Of a stretch of 64,000 nt of DNA, positions 17,311 through 25,893 are shown piece by piece; position 1 is the stretch's first letter, and every line of letters starts with the position of its first letter. Both the position numbers and the translations under genes were made by a program. Source of the DNA: Mycobacterium paraseoulense (GTDB taxonomy: Bacteria > Actinomycetota > Actinomycetes > Mycobacteriales > Mycobacteriaceae); contig NZ_AP022619.1 of NCBI RefSeq assembly GCF_010731655.1, positions 3,782,001 to 3,846,000 of the forward strand, written 5' to 3'. A model generated the notes under the pieces. It did no database searches and was not told the DNA's origin. It was given only the letters and a program-made list of their open reading frames with translations.

Positions 17311-17895
17311 ATGACCGCCTCCCAACGACCGAGGGCGCGGGATTCCACGACCCGCGACATGCTGATCGGCGCGACGATCCAGGTCATGGTCGACGAGGGC
17401 TACGCCGCGGCGACGTCTCGCCGGGTGGCGGCGCAAGCCGGCGTCAAACCGGCTTTGGTGCACTACTACTTCCCCACCATGGACGAGCTCTTCCTGAACG
17501 TCTTCCGGCGCGGAGCGGAGGCATACCTGGAGCGCCAACAGCAGGCGCTGGCCTCCGACCGCCCCCTGCACGCGTTCTGGGACACGCTCATCGAGCCGAA
17601 GGACACCCGCCTGCTGCTGGAGTTCATGGGGCTGGCCAACCATCGCAAGGAGATCAGGGCCGAGATCGCGGCCTGGTTCCAGCGGTGGCGCGAAATGCAG
17701 ATCACCGCACTGAATTCCATCGCCTGCGAACACGGCCTGGACACCTTCGACTTTCCGCCGGCCGGCATCGCGGTCATCATCGCCGCGGTCGGCCGCATGC
17801 TGATCCTGGAGCAGGCACTCGGCGCCACGACCGGCCACTCCGAGGCCGTCGCGCTGGTGAACCGTTTCGTCGACCGATTCGAGATGCCGAGTTAA
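17311..17895 (+). CDS. TetR-family regulator of the adjacent P450
   Basis: A 194-residue TetR protein. The helix-turn-helix lies at about 33-55 (TSRRVAAQAGVKPALVHYYF), followed by the ligand domain. The ATG is at 17311, with AGGAAG upstream. It is convergent with the cytochrome P450 gene (stops 6 bp apart), but both promoters carry the same palindrome. Repression of itself and the P450, relieved by the P450 substrate or a related lipid, is the simplest model. Confidence 0.92.
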   Translation: MTASQRPRARDSTTRDMLIGATIQVMVDEGYAAATSRRVAAQAGVKPALVHYYFPTMDELFLNVFRRGAEAYLERQQQALASDRPLHAFWDTLIEPKDTRLLLEFMGLANHRKEIRAEIAAWFQRWREMQITALNSIACEHGLDTFDFPPAGIAVIIAAVGRMLILEQALGATTGHSEAVALVNRFVDRFEMPS

Positions 17896-17901
17896 CCCGA
17901 G

Positions 17902-19104
17902 TCAGGGCAACACGATCCGCAACCGCTCCCAGCCGCGCACGGTCGACGTCGAGGCCAGTCGCGCCGTGTCGTAGTCGATACCCCATTCGGGCCAACGGTT
18001 GAGAATCTCGTCCAGCGCGACGCGGCCCTCGAGGCGGGCCAGGTTGGCGCCGAGGCAGTAGTGCACACCCTTGCCGAACGTGATGTGCGAGATGTTGTCG
18101 CGTCGGATGTTGTAGGTGTCGGGATGGGTGTAGCGGCGGTGGTCGCGGTTTGCCGCGCCGAACAGGAGCAGCATGGCGCTGCCGGCCGGAACCGTCGTGC
18201 CGTAACACTCGAAATCCCGTGCCATCCAGCGGGCGACGTGCGGGCCGGTGGGTTCGAAGCGCAGTGTCTCGTCGACGGTGCGGGTGAGCAGCGACCGATC
18301 CTCGTAGACCGCGCGCCGCTGGTCGGGGTGCTCGGCGAGCACCTTGGCCAGCCAGCCGATCAGGCGGCCGGTCGTCTCGTTGCCCGCCCCGGCGACCACC
18401 TGGGTGTAGTGCAGCACCTCCTTGCGGGTCAGCTTGCGGTGCACACCGTCCTCGTCGTCGAATTCGACGTTGAGCAGCGTTGTCATCAGATCGTCGGACG
18501 GATTCTTCGACCGCCATTCCACGTAGTCGGCGTAGATCCGGCCGTCGGCGATGGAGTCGGCATCGGCGACCTTCAGCGGTGCGCCCGGTTTGGTGCGCAG
18601 GTTGGCGTCGTTGGCGTCGCGGACCGAGACCTGCTCGGACTCCGGGATTCCCAACAGCATCCCGATCACCCGCATCGGCATCATCGAGGCCAGCTCCGCG
18701 ATGATGTCGAAACCTTGCGCGCCGACGAGCGGGTCCAGACACCGCACGCAGTATCGGCGAATCTGGTCCTCGAGCTCCGCCATCCGGCGTGGGGTGAACA
18801 CGCGCGACATCAGCCCGCGCAGCCTGGTGTGCTCGGGCGGATCCTGGAACATCATCACCCCGCCGGGCATGTCGAATTTCGACTGGATGAGTTCGAGGAT
18901 GTCGCTGCGTTTGTTGGAGAACGTCTCCCAACTGGCCAGCGCCCGTTCGACGTCGGAATGCCTTGACAGCGCCCAGAAGTCGTAGCGCTCGTTGTAGTAG
19001 ATCGGCGCCTCTTCACGCAGCCGGGCGTAGGTCGGGTAGGGGTCGGCGATGATGCCGGGGTCATAGGGGTCGTAGTAGACGGCCGTGTCGTTGGTGACGG
19101 TCAT
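17902..19104 (-). CDS. Cytochrome P450 monooxygenase
   Basis: A 400-residue soluble bacterial P450. The I-helix oxygen-activation motif is VVAGAGNETTGRL (N replaces the usual D before ETT), the ExxR motif is in DETLRFEP, and the haem loop FGKGVHYCLG has ligand Cys350. ATG 19104 follows GGAGGTGGAG on its strand. Electron donors (ferredoxin, reductase) are not encoded nearby. Substrate unknown; the linked TetR operator suggests an inducible lipid or xenobiotic substrate. I cannot assign a CYP subfamily with confidence. Confidence 0.93.
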   Translation of the reverse strand: MTVTNDTAVYYDPYDPGIIADPYPTYARLREEAPIYYNERYDFWALSRHSDVERALASWETFSNKRSDILELIQSKFDMPGGVMMFQDPPEHTRLRGLMSRVFTPRRMAELEDQIRRYCVRCLDPLVGAQGFDIIAELASMMPMRVIGMLLGIPESEQVSVRDANDANLRTKPGAPLKVADADSIADGRIYADYVEWRSKNPSDDLMTTLLNVEFDDEDGVHRKLTRKEVLHYTQVVAGAGNETTGRLIGWLAKVLAEHPDQRRAVYEDRSLLTRTVDETLRFEPTGPHVARWMARDFECYGTTVPAGSAMLLLFGAANRDHRRYTHPDTYNIRRDNISHITFGKGVHYCLGANLARLEGRVALDEILNRWPEWGIDYDTARLASTSTVRGWERLRIVLP

Positions 19105-19130
19105 CGATGCTCCACCTCCACGCCGAAGCT

Positions 19131-19150
19131 ATTTGGGCGATCGCCCAAAT
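19131..19150. promoter_or_regulatory. Perfect 20-bp palindrome upstream of P450
   Basis: ATTTGGGCGATCGCCCAAAT is a perfect palindrome 27 bp upstream of the P450 start. Its central 16 bp equal the palindrome at 17255-17270 upstream of the TetR gene. It is likely the operator of that TetR and is placed where it would occlude the P450 promoter. Confidence 0.85.
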
Positions 19151-19337
19151 TAGGGGCGCACCCATGTCTAGCAGCGGGGAGACGGCGTAGTCAAGACGTG
19201 GACTTGCCGCCAGAAGGTAGGCACGGTGATCGCCTCGATCGCGCCCTGTGTTCCGAAACTGTGAAGATTCACCGCCCAGGTGTGAAAGCTTCGTTAAGCG
19301 CGCGGCACGCACGCCCCGCGACCGGCACCGTGGAGGC

Positions 19338-20654
19338 ATGACGCTCTTCGAGCTGCTTCCGTCGCTGAGGCACGGGCTGAACCCGCACCTCGATCGCGCG
19401 GTCTGGCCGCTGAGCGCCTACGTCGACGACCTGGGCCGGCTGTGCGTCGGCGACGTGCCCGCCGACGACATCGCCGCCGAGTTCGGCACCCCCACCTACG
19501 TGGTGGACGAGGAGGACTTTCGGGCCCGCATCCGCTGCTATCGCGCGACGCTCCCCGATGCCGAGCTGATCTACGCGGGCAGGGCGCTGTTGAGCGTCGA
19601 CGTCGCCCGCTGGGCCGCGGACGAAGGGGCCGGCGTGAATGTCTGCTCGGCCGGCGAGCTGGCCACCGCCCTGGCCGCCGACGTCCCGCCGTCACGAATC
19701 ATCCTGGACGGCGTGATCACCGCCGCAGAGCTGTACGACGCGGTCGCCGCCGGCGTCGGGCGGATCGTCATCGACACCCCGAGCGAGGTCTCGCTGCTCG
19801 CCTGCCGGGTGCGGCACCCTCAGCGCGTCCTGGTCGGCGTCATAACCGATGTCGGGGCCGTCGACCAGAAATTCGGCTTCGCGCTCTCAGGCGGCCAGGC
19901 GGCGGGCGCCCTCAGGCGGGTCCTGGACCAGCCGTGGCTGAATCTGGTGGGGCTGCACTGCCGGCTCGGGTCGCAGCTCACCGACGCCTCGCACTACGGC
20001 GAGGCGATCCGCCAGATGATCGGCGTGATGGCCGAGGTCCGCGACCGCCATCGGGTGGTGCTCACCGAGCTCAACCTTGGCGGCGGACACGCGGTCCCGT
20101 ACCTGTCCGGCGACCCGGAACTGAACTTGCGCTCGCTTGGCGCCACCATCGCCGGCGCACTGGAATCCGCCTGTGCTGAGCACGAATTCCCGCGCCCGAC
20201 GATCGTGATCGAGCCGGGCCGGGCGATCGCCGCGCGCGCCGGGGTGATGCTGTGCCGGGTGATCGCCGTCAAGCGGCAGCCGGGCGGGCGCACCTTCGTC
20301 GCGGTGGACGGCGGCACGGGCGATCTCCACAGCACCGAGCGGCCGGGCGTGAGATACACGGTGGCACTAGCCAATCGGCACCGCCCAACCGCGACCGCGC
20401 CGGTCACCGTCGTGGGCCGGCATGGCGACGGCGACGTGATCGCCCGTGACGTCGAGCTGCCCGCGGACGTTCGGCCCGGAGACCTGCTGGCGGTGGCCTG
20501 TACCGGCGCCTATCAGCACTCGACGGAGTCGAGCCGCAGCCTGGTGGGCCGTCCGCCCCTGATCGCGGTCTCCGGGGGACGGTCGCGCGAGCTTGTGCGC
20601 CGGGAAACCGTGGCCGACCTGTTGGCCCGCGATCGCGGCTGGACCGACCAATGA
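19338..20654 (+). CDS. Diaminopimelate-decarboxylase-like protein lacking the PLP lysine
   Basis: A 438-residue homologue of LysA-type fold-III decarboxylases. Preserved blocks are EFGTPTYVVDEEDF (about 50-63), HCRLGSQ, LNLGGGHAVPY (PLP phosphate loop), EPGRAI, and ACTGAYQHS. The Schiff-base lysine, normally in a Y-A-x-K-A context, is replaced: the sequence reads LIYAGRALLSVDVARW, with Arg (AGG) at that place. The usual DGGMxDNIRPALY block is also altered (DGGTGDLHSTERPGVRY). It may bind PLP or a substrate without classical decarboxylation. ATG 19338 was chosen for TGGAGG just upstream. Its stop overlaps the next ATG (ATGA). Confidence 0.85.
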   Translation: MTLFELLPSLRHGLNPHLDRAVWPLSAYVDDLGRLCVGDVPADDIAAEFGTPTYVVDEEDFRARIRCYRATLPDAELIYAGRALLSVDVARWAADEGAGVNVCSAGELATALAADVPPSRIILDGVITAAELYDAVAAGVGRIVIDTPSEVSLLACRVRHPQRVLVGVITDVGAVDQKFGFALSGGQAAGALRRVLDQPWLNLVGLHCRLGSQLTDASHYGEAIRQMIGVMAEVRDRHRVVLTELNLGGGHAVPYLSGDPELNLRSLGATIAGALESACAEHEFPRPTIVIEPGRAIAARAGVMLCRVIAVKRQPGGRTFVAVDGGTGDLHSTERPGVRYTVALANRHRPTATAPVTVVGRHGDGDVIARDVELPADVRPGDLLAVACTGAYQHSTESSRSLVGRPPLIAVSGGRSRELVRRETVADLLARDRGWTDQ

Positions 20655-21409
20655 TGGTGTCCCCTAGCGACGATCGGGTCCGTGCCGACCGGTTGCGGGT
20701 CACGGCGGCATACGCGGTCCTGTTGCTCGCGGTCTCGGTCACCCTGACGGCGCTGGGTGCGCGCACCCGCGCCGCGGTCGTCAGCGAGATGAGCACCAAT
20801 CTGCACAACCTGGCGCACGGCCACCTGGGCACCCTGGTCGGCAGCGCGTTCGTCAGCGACGGCGGCGACGTCTATCTCTGGTTGCCGGGGCTGGTGTGCC
20901 TGTTGGCGCTGGGCGAACTCATCTGGCACGGCAGGGGGTTGCTCATCACCTTCGCGGTCGGCCATATCGGCGCCACCTTGATCCTCGCGGTCGGGCTGGT
21001 CGCCGCGGTCGAGACGGGATGGTTGCCGTTCTCGGTTGCGCGCGCCACCGACGTGGGTATCAGCTACGGCGCCGCGTGCGTACTCGGCGCCCTGACCGCA
21101 TCGATACCGTTGGCCTGGCGCCCGGCGTGGATCGGCTGGTGGCTTGGTATCGCGTTGACGGCGACTCTTGACGCGGACTTCACCGCGTTCGGTCACGTGC
21201 TTGCGCTACTCCTGGGCATGTGCCTGTCCTTCCGGTTGCCTTCGATCGCGCGCTGGACGCCCGTGCACACCGCCTTGCTCGCCGTCGGAGCTGCCTTCGG
21301 CTACTTCGTGATCTCGGGATGGTCGTCGTTGGTGGCGCCGATCGGCGGACTGACGGGCGTGGTGGTGGCCCAGTTCGCCGGCCGGGTGGTGCGGTCGGCC
21401 GCCGTCTAA
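20651..21409 (+). CDS. Rhomboid-like integral membrane protein
   Basis: A 252-residue polytopic membrane protein with about six hydrophobic helices. A rhomboid-type dyad is suggested by Ser138 in GISYG and His182 in FTAFGHVLAL; His105 in GHIGATL matches the extra helix-2 histidine. Mycobacterial rhomboid-like proteins of this size are known, but proteolysis here is inferred. The ATG at 20651 overlaps the stop of the LysA-like gene (a second ATG follows at 20654). It converges on the DUF2961 gene with 4 nt overlap. Confidence 0.75.
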   Translation: MMVSPSDDRVRADRLRVTAAYAVLLLAVSVTLTALGARTRAAVVSEMSTNLHNLAHGHLGTLVGSAFVSDGGDVYLWLPGLVCLLALGELIWHGRGLLITFAVGHIGATLILAVGLVAAVETGWLPFSVARATDVGISYGAACVLGALTASIPLAWRPAWIGWWLGIALTATLDADFTAFGHVLALLLGMCLSFRLPSIARWTPVHTALLAVGAAFGYFVISGWSSLVAPIGGLTGVVVAQFAGRVVRSAAV

Positions 21410-23442
21410 TCGGTTGGCCCGGAAAGTGTTTGGACCTGGTAGCGACTCGCCGTCCAGGGCGGGGAGTCCGGCGCGGGGGTGAGGGTGACCGTGAGCTGCG
21501 CTTTGCCAGCGGTTGCCGAGGGCGGCAGGGGGTAGGTGTCGTCGAGCCAGCGGTGAAAATTGTTGGCGCGCGGTTGTAGCCAGTTGCCGACCGGGACGCC
21601 GTCGATGGCGACGTCCGCCGATTGGAAACCGTCCGCTTGATCCGACGTGCGGCGCAACAGGATGCCGCGGTTGGCCGGGTCTGTTTCGACGTGAAACGTT
21701 ACGGCGGCGTTGGTGGCGCGGACCGAACCGATGACCGGATGAAGATCGTCGGCGCCCTCGTATTCGCTGACCAGCAGCTGGTCCGCGGCGTCGGTGTCGC
21801 CGTAGCCGTGCAGGAGTCGGCTGACGGGATCGCCGGGGCGGACTTCGTCACCGGGCGTGAGCGTTTCATCCGGCTGTGTGTAGAGGAAAGCGGTTGAGCT
21901 GTAATCGGGTTGGACCATGTTCCGCTTCCCGTGCTCGATACCGAAGAGGATCGCGGAGTGGTAGTCGATGGCGTCGGCCAGCATGAGCCGATAGACCGCG
22001 ACGCAGTAGTCCGCGCAGCCGCCGGTCGCCGTGCGCCGATCGGGCTGCCCGGTGAGCGGGTCGCTGAAGCGGGTGCCGTCCTTGAAATACCAACCACCCT
22101 CGTAGAGGTCCTCGGTGCCGGTGCCATACCACTGGGGCGACGCGGAACCGTCGGTGTACACGCGCTCGGCTCCCTCCAGGAAGTAAGGAGCCGCGTCGCT
22201 GAAGGCGGTCCTGATGCGCGAGCCGCGAATGGTGTGGCTGACGCCGACGAATTTCCCGTGGCCGTGTTCGTCGGCGAACAGCCAGTCCTGGCCCAGGGTC
22301 GTCGGCGCCGCGTGGGACCGGGCGGTGAAATAGCCGGCGCGGCCGCCGGCCAGTGCAGGCGCCCACCGGGCATCTGGGGCGATCGTCACGTCGCTGTCGA
22401 TTCCTGCCACGGCGTCATCGGTGGTGTTCACCAGCGTGAGGCGAACTTCGTGGGCGAACGGCATGGGCCACCAACCGGACAACGACAACGAGCCGTCGGG
22501 CTGCGGAATCGCAGCGAACATCAACGAACGCACCGTGTCGACACCCAGGCCGGCGCCGAAAAACTCCCCTAGTGGGGAGTCGACCGTGGTCTGGCCGTCG
22601 AACTCCATCTGCAGCCGCAAGCCGCTGAGGAGTTGGTCCGCCGGTTCGCGTAGTCGGAGGTGCAGCGCCGAGATGCTGCCCGAGCCAGTCGATTCTGCGA
22701 TCGTCACCCCGGCACCGGCGGGGAGTTCGACGATCCGCTTGTCGTGAGCCGCAGAGGATGCCGGCGGTTTGGGATCGGCGGTGCCCGCGTCGCGCAGGGT
22801 GGCGACGACGTCGAGGGCGGGGTCAGCGGGCGAGAAGGTCGTCACGCCCTCGGCCGTCGAGAATCGACGGTAATCGACGTGGTAGTACTCGAGATTCGAC
22901 GTCACACTGATGCGCATCGACCGCCGGTAGGGCATTGGCACCTTGATGTACACCCCACCCGGCGACTGTGCCGCGTTGGCCACCAACGGCCATGCGAACG
23001 GCGCACCCAGCGCACCGTCGACCACCGACTGCAGGGGAGCATCCAGCACGGCCTGGCCATCCAGTTCGACGCGGACGTTCCCGATCCGGGTCACTTTGCC
23101 GCCGTCGCGGGTGAACCAGATCGAATCCACCTCGCCGGCACCGCGATCCTCCGCGATGACGCAGCCGGCACCGCCGTCCGCCAAACACCCACCGGTGCCG
23201 TTGCGATTTCCGGTGGAGAGGTCGAAATCACCGCCGCTGCGATCGAAGCTGGAAAACTGCAAGGCTTCGGTGTCGGACCGCAGATACGGCAGCAGGTCCA
23301 GTCGGCGATACGTGTCCCAGCCGATCAACCTTCCGCCGTCGCCGCTCGACCCAGCCGGCGCTTGCGCCGCCGTGATCACGCCGGCCGCCGCCGACAGCGC
23401 GAAGGCCGCGATCACGCACCACGCACGAATCGCCACCGGCAT
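21406..23442 (-). CDS. Secreted DUF2961 (GH172-type) glycoside hydrolase candidate
   Basis: A 678-residue protein starting at ATG 23442 (MPVAIRAWCVIAAFAL), with a signal peptide ending near AAQA. The body matches DUF2961: an N-terminal jelly-roll with RLDLLPYLRSDTEALQFSSFDRSG, IWFTRDGG, GALGAPFAWPLV and YIKVPMPYRRS. A second region has QWYGTGTEDLYEGGWYF and YRLMLADAIDYHSAILFGIEHG, strongly conserved in the family. GH172 members act on fructan- or D-arabinofuranose-containing glycans, including mycobacterial arabinan. In a mycobacterium this could remodel its own arabinogalactan or lipoarabinomannan, which is inference. No partner glycosidase is adjacent. Confidence 0.8.
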   Translation of the reverse strand: MPVAIRAWCVIAAFALSAAAGVITAAQAPAGSSGDGGRLIGWDTYRRLDLLPYLRSDTEALQFSSFDRSGGDFDLSTGNRNGTGGCLADGGAGCVIAEDRGAGEVDSIWFTRDGGKVTRIGNVRVELDGQAVLDAPLQSVVDGALGAPFAWPLVANAAQSPGGVYIKVPMPYRRSMRISVTSNLEYYHVDYRRFSTAEGVTTFSPADPALDVVATLRDAGTADPKPPASSAAHDKRIVELPAGAGVTIAESTGSGSISALHLRLREPADQLLSGLRLQMEFDGQTTVDSPLGEFFGAGLGVDTVRSLMFAAIPQPDGSLSLSGWWPMPFAHEVRLTLVNTTDDAVAGIDSDVTIAPDARWAPALAGGRAGYFTARSHAAPTTLGQDWLFADEHGHGKFVGVSHTIRGSRIRTAFSDAAPYFLEGAERVYTDGSASPQWYGTGTEDLYEGGWYFKDGTRFSDPLTGQPDRRTATGGCADYCVAVYRLMLADAIDYHSAILFGIEHGKRNMVQPDYSSTAFLYTQPDETLTPGDEVRPGDPVSRLLHGYGDTDAADQLLVSEYEGADDLHPVIGSVRATNAAVTFHVETDPANRGILLRRTSDQADGFQSADVAIDGVPVGNWLQPRANNFHRWLDDTYPLPPSATAGKAQLTVTLTPAPDSPPWTASRYQVQTLSGPTD

Positions 23443-23982
23443 AGCGACAAAGCTTACTTTTCTCGGTCGGGTTGACCTGATTTGGAATCTAACTCCAGAT
23501 CGTCGCCGGCGTGGCGATACCATGAAATGCATTCAAGCAGTTGAAAAAACCGGGAAGACGAGCGCACAATGGCACGGCCGAATGCAGGTTCACCGGCAGG
23601 AGCGCCTGGGCGTGGCACATACCCTGAGATACCGCTAGCCGTCATTTTCCAAACCAAAAGTACGTATGTCTGCTCCCCCGAACATATTTGGCATCACCAC
23701 GCACCGTTTTAGTGCACGGCGGATGGTACGCCGGTGCTACGCATGACCCCATCCGTCCGCGCGGAAAGGGGCGAGAAATGAATGCAATAAGGTCGAGCCT
23801 GCCCGCCGAGTGCGGATTACCCCGCGGCACTGCGCGGTTCAGCCCACGGGTTATGCCGGCTCTCAAACAGTGGGCCGTGTTGATCGCCTTAAATTTGGTG
23901 AATCCCATAGCATTCCGCATTGCACTCACGTAACATAGCTCCCCTCGGGCGTACATCTCTCCTCTGACGGATGGAGTGGTCC
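23443..23982. other. Gene-poor 540-bp spacer, lower GC
   Basis: Between the DUF2961 start and the first tiny secreted-peptide gene. Open frames here are short, lack ribosome sites and have non-mycobacterial codon use, so I call no gene. The last ~92 bp (23891-23982) are the conserved leader shared with the second peptide gene. The rest shows nothing I can name. Confidence 0.6.
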
Positions 23983-24160
23983 ATGGCGCGTATGAAGTAC
24001 AAGGTTGCTCTCGGCCTGATCCTGGCCGCGACCGCCTTGGCAGGTTCCGGTTGCACTATCCCGCTGACTATCAACTGCAGCACTGCAACCACTGGCATTA
24101 CCTGCTCACCGTAGGGCTGCCCGGCGGGCGTCGGGGGGTTGCGCTACTGGCACGCCTTAC
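23891..24160 (+). repeat. Duplicated segment, copy 1 (leader plus tiny gene plus downstream)
   Basis: This segment aligns by eye with 24462-24728: about 60 bp of leader (from AAATTTGGTGAATCCC to CTCCCCTCGGGCG) at identical 92-bp spacing to the ATG, then the tiny gene, then downstream sequence around GGCGGGCGTCGG and TTGCGCTACTGGCACGC. Tandem duplication with divergence is the simplest explanation. Confidence 0.75.
23983..24114 (+). CDS. Tiny secreted cysteine-containing peptide, paralogue 1
   Basis: A 43-residue frame from ATG 23983 to TAG 24112, preceded by GGAG at 6 nt. The N-terminus MARMKYKVALGLIL with AATALAGSGC is a signal peptide with a near-lipobox (the -3 position is Gly rather than Leu). 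The short mature part has two more cysteines and ends TTGITCSP. The paralogue at 24554 has the same layout, which argues for a translated gene. Lipoprotein or disulfide-linked secreted peptide; function unknown. Confidence 0.65.
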   Translation: MARMKYKVALGLILAATALAGSGCTIPLTINCSTATTGITCSP

Positions 24161-24553
24161 TTGGCATGGTCCACTCTGAGACCTGCCGGGGGGCAGCATA
24201 GCTGCCTAAGCGTGCCAGTCAGCGTACCCAACTGGTTTCCGCGCGGTTTACGAAATGCTCGGCCACCCAGGTGTTTTCGAATTGCGCCGCATATACTCCA
24301 CCGTCGTTGTGGTCGTTCGCTGAGCCAAGCCAGCTCGCCAGGAAGTGCGGCTAATCATTTTAGCGCTAATCTTTTCCGGCCTCGTGGCACAAGGCATTCG
24401 AGCTACCGAGCGTCGTTCGAAAGGCTTGTCCCGACTTCAAACGGTTGACGTAAATCATCTGAAATTTATTGAATCCCACATCATTCCGTATTGCGGTCAC
24501 GTAATATGTCTCCCCTCGGGCGAAACATTTCTTCATCGACGAACGGAGTGTTC
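24115..24553. other. Spacer between the duplicated peptide genes
   Basis: Holds the downstream tail of copy 1, a short hairpin (GGCAGC-ATA-GCTGCC, 24192-24206) that could be a terminator, and the leader of copy 2 (24462-24553). No credible gene otherwise. Confidence 0.5.
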
Positions 24554-24728
24554 ATGTCTCGTTTGAAGTACAAGGCCGTTCTCGGCCTGGTCCTGGGCTT
24601 CACCGCATTGGCAAGCTCCGGTTGCACGCTGCCGAGCATCTCGTGCACCGGTTCATCCACCGGAATCACCTGCACGCCATAGAGCTGGCCGGCGGTCGTC
24701 GGGGGTTGCGCTCCTGGCACGCTCTACT
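24462..24728 (+). repeat. Duplicated segment, copy 2
   Basis: Counterpart of 23891-24160. The block CTCCCCTCGGGCG and the surrounding ~60 bp of leader are nearly identical, the ATG is at the same distance, and the downstream GGCGGTCGTCGGGGG / TTGCGCTCCTGGCACGC matches. Confidence 0.75.
24554..24682 (+). CDS. Tiny secreted cysteine-containing peptide, paralogue 2
   Basis: A 42-residue frame from ATG 24554, with GGAG 6 nt upstream. The signal-like MSRLKYKAVLGLVLG precedes TALASSGC; the mature part ends SSTGITCTP. Cysteines at 24, 31 and 40 match those of paralogue 1 (24, 32, 41) apart from a one-residue length change. Longer upstream starts exist, but the conserved ribosome site fixes this one. 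Function unknown. Confidence 0.65.
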   Translation: MSRLKYKAVLGLVLGFTALASSGCTLPSISCTGSSTGITCTP

Positions 24729-24829
24729 TGGTAATGGCCGGTTTTGGGCCTATATCGAGTGCATCGTTGATGGTATGGGCGTGCCAGGAAGCGTACCGAT
24801 TCCCTGACACCGCAGCGACCAGAGCTCTC

Positions 24830-25867
24830 TCACTTCTGTTCGGCGCCCTTCTTCAGGTCCGTATCCCGGCTCGGTTGAACGCGTTTCGGCTCACCCGGCA
24901 TCTTCGGATAGTTCGGCGGATACGGCATGTCGCCGAGGCCGCGTTCTTCGTCGGCATCGGCCATCGCTAACAGGGGCGAGATCGACTGTGCCACATCTCC
25001 CATTGCGGCCCAAGGGTCTTCGCGGCCCGCCACCAGGTCGGGAACTGACGCCATCGTATAGTCGTCCGGTTCCGCGCTGGCCAGCTCGTCCCAACTCAGC
25101 GGCGTCGACACCGTCGCAATCGGGGTGCGCCGCACCGAGTAGGCCGACGCCATGGTGCGGTCCCGAGCGTTTTGATTGAAGTCGATGAAGATGCGCTCGC
25201 CGCGCTCTTCTTTCCACCATGAGGTGGTGACGGCCTCGGGCGCGCGGCGTTCCACTTCGCGGGCCAACGCGATGCCGGCGCGGCGCACCTCCACGAAATC
25301 CCAGTCCGCGGCGATCCGCAGGAAGACGTGGATCCCCCGTCCGCCGGAGGTCTTGGGGTAGCCCACCAGACCGAGCTCATCGAGTAACGGACGCAACACC
25401 TGCACCGCGACAGTACGAGCCTGCTCGAATCCGACGCCGGGCTGCGGATCCAGGTCGATGCGCAACTCGTCGGGATGGTCGGTGTCCGGGCAACGCACCT
25501 GCCACGGGTGCAAGGTGATGGCGCCCATCTGCGCCGCCCAGACGATAGCCGAGGGGTGGGTGACCTTCAGCGCGTCGGCGGTGCGCCCGGACGGGAATGT
25601 CACCCGGCAGGTCTGCAGATAGTCGGGATGGTGCTGCGGAATCCGTTTCTGGTAGATCTCCTCGCCGTCGATGCCATCCGGGAACCGCTGCAGATGGGTG
25701 GGCCGGTCGCGGAGCGTGTCGAGCATCGGTCCGTGCGCCACGGCGAGGTAGTACTCGACGAGGCGCCGCTTGGTACCTTTGGCGCCCAACTTGGGGAAAT
25801 AGACCTTGTCCGGATTGGTCAGGCGCACCGCAACACCTTCGACGTCGAGCTCTTCTGCAGCAGCCAT
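24830..25867 (-). CDS. LigC-associated primase-polymerase (Prim-PolC, LigD-polymerase-like)
   Basis: A 345-residue stand-alone archaeo-eukaryotic primase-type polymerase domain, as in LigD PolDom (Rv3730c orthologue). Metal-binding aspartates appear as Asp138-x-Asp140 in RIDLDPQPG, and the nucleotide motif SGGRGIHV has Ser174 and His180. The third conserved acidic region is in RIFIDFNQN. In M. smegmatis the equivalent protein fills short gaps in excision repair together with LigC, and can incorporate ribonucleotides. Start ATG 25867 is 26 bp from the divergent ligC start, so the two share a promoter region. Confidence 0.92.
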   Translation of the reverse strand: MAAAEELDVEGVAVRLTNPDKVYFPKLGAKGTKRRLVEYYLAVAHGPMLDTLRDRPTHLQRFPDGIDGEEIYQKRIPQHHPDYLQTCRVTFPSGRTADALKVTHPSAIVWAAQMGAITLHPWQVRCPDTDHPDELRIDLDPQPGVGFEQARTVAVQVLRPLLDELGLVGYPKTSGGRGIHVFLRIAADWDFVEVRRAGIALAREVERRAPEAVTTSWWKEERGERIFIDFNQNARDRTMASAYSVRRTPIATVSTPLSWDELASAEPDDYTMASVPDLVAGREDPWAAMGDVAQSISPLLAMADADEERGLGDMPYPPNYPKMPGEPKRVQPSRDTDLKKGAEQK

Positions 25868-25893
25868 ACCGAAGATTCCAGCACAATCGGCTT

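Noticed and set aside
23688..23933. 81-codon plus-strand frame in the gene-poor spacer
   Set aside because: No ribosome site or family, and its 3' part is the conserved leader of the peptide gene.
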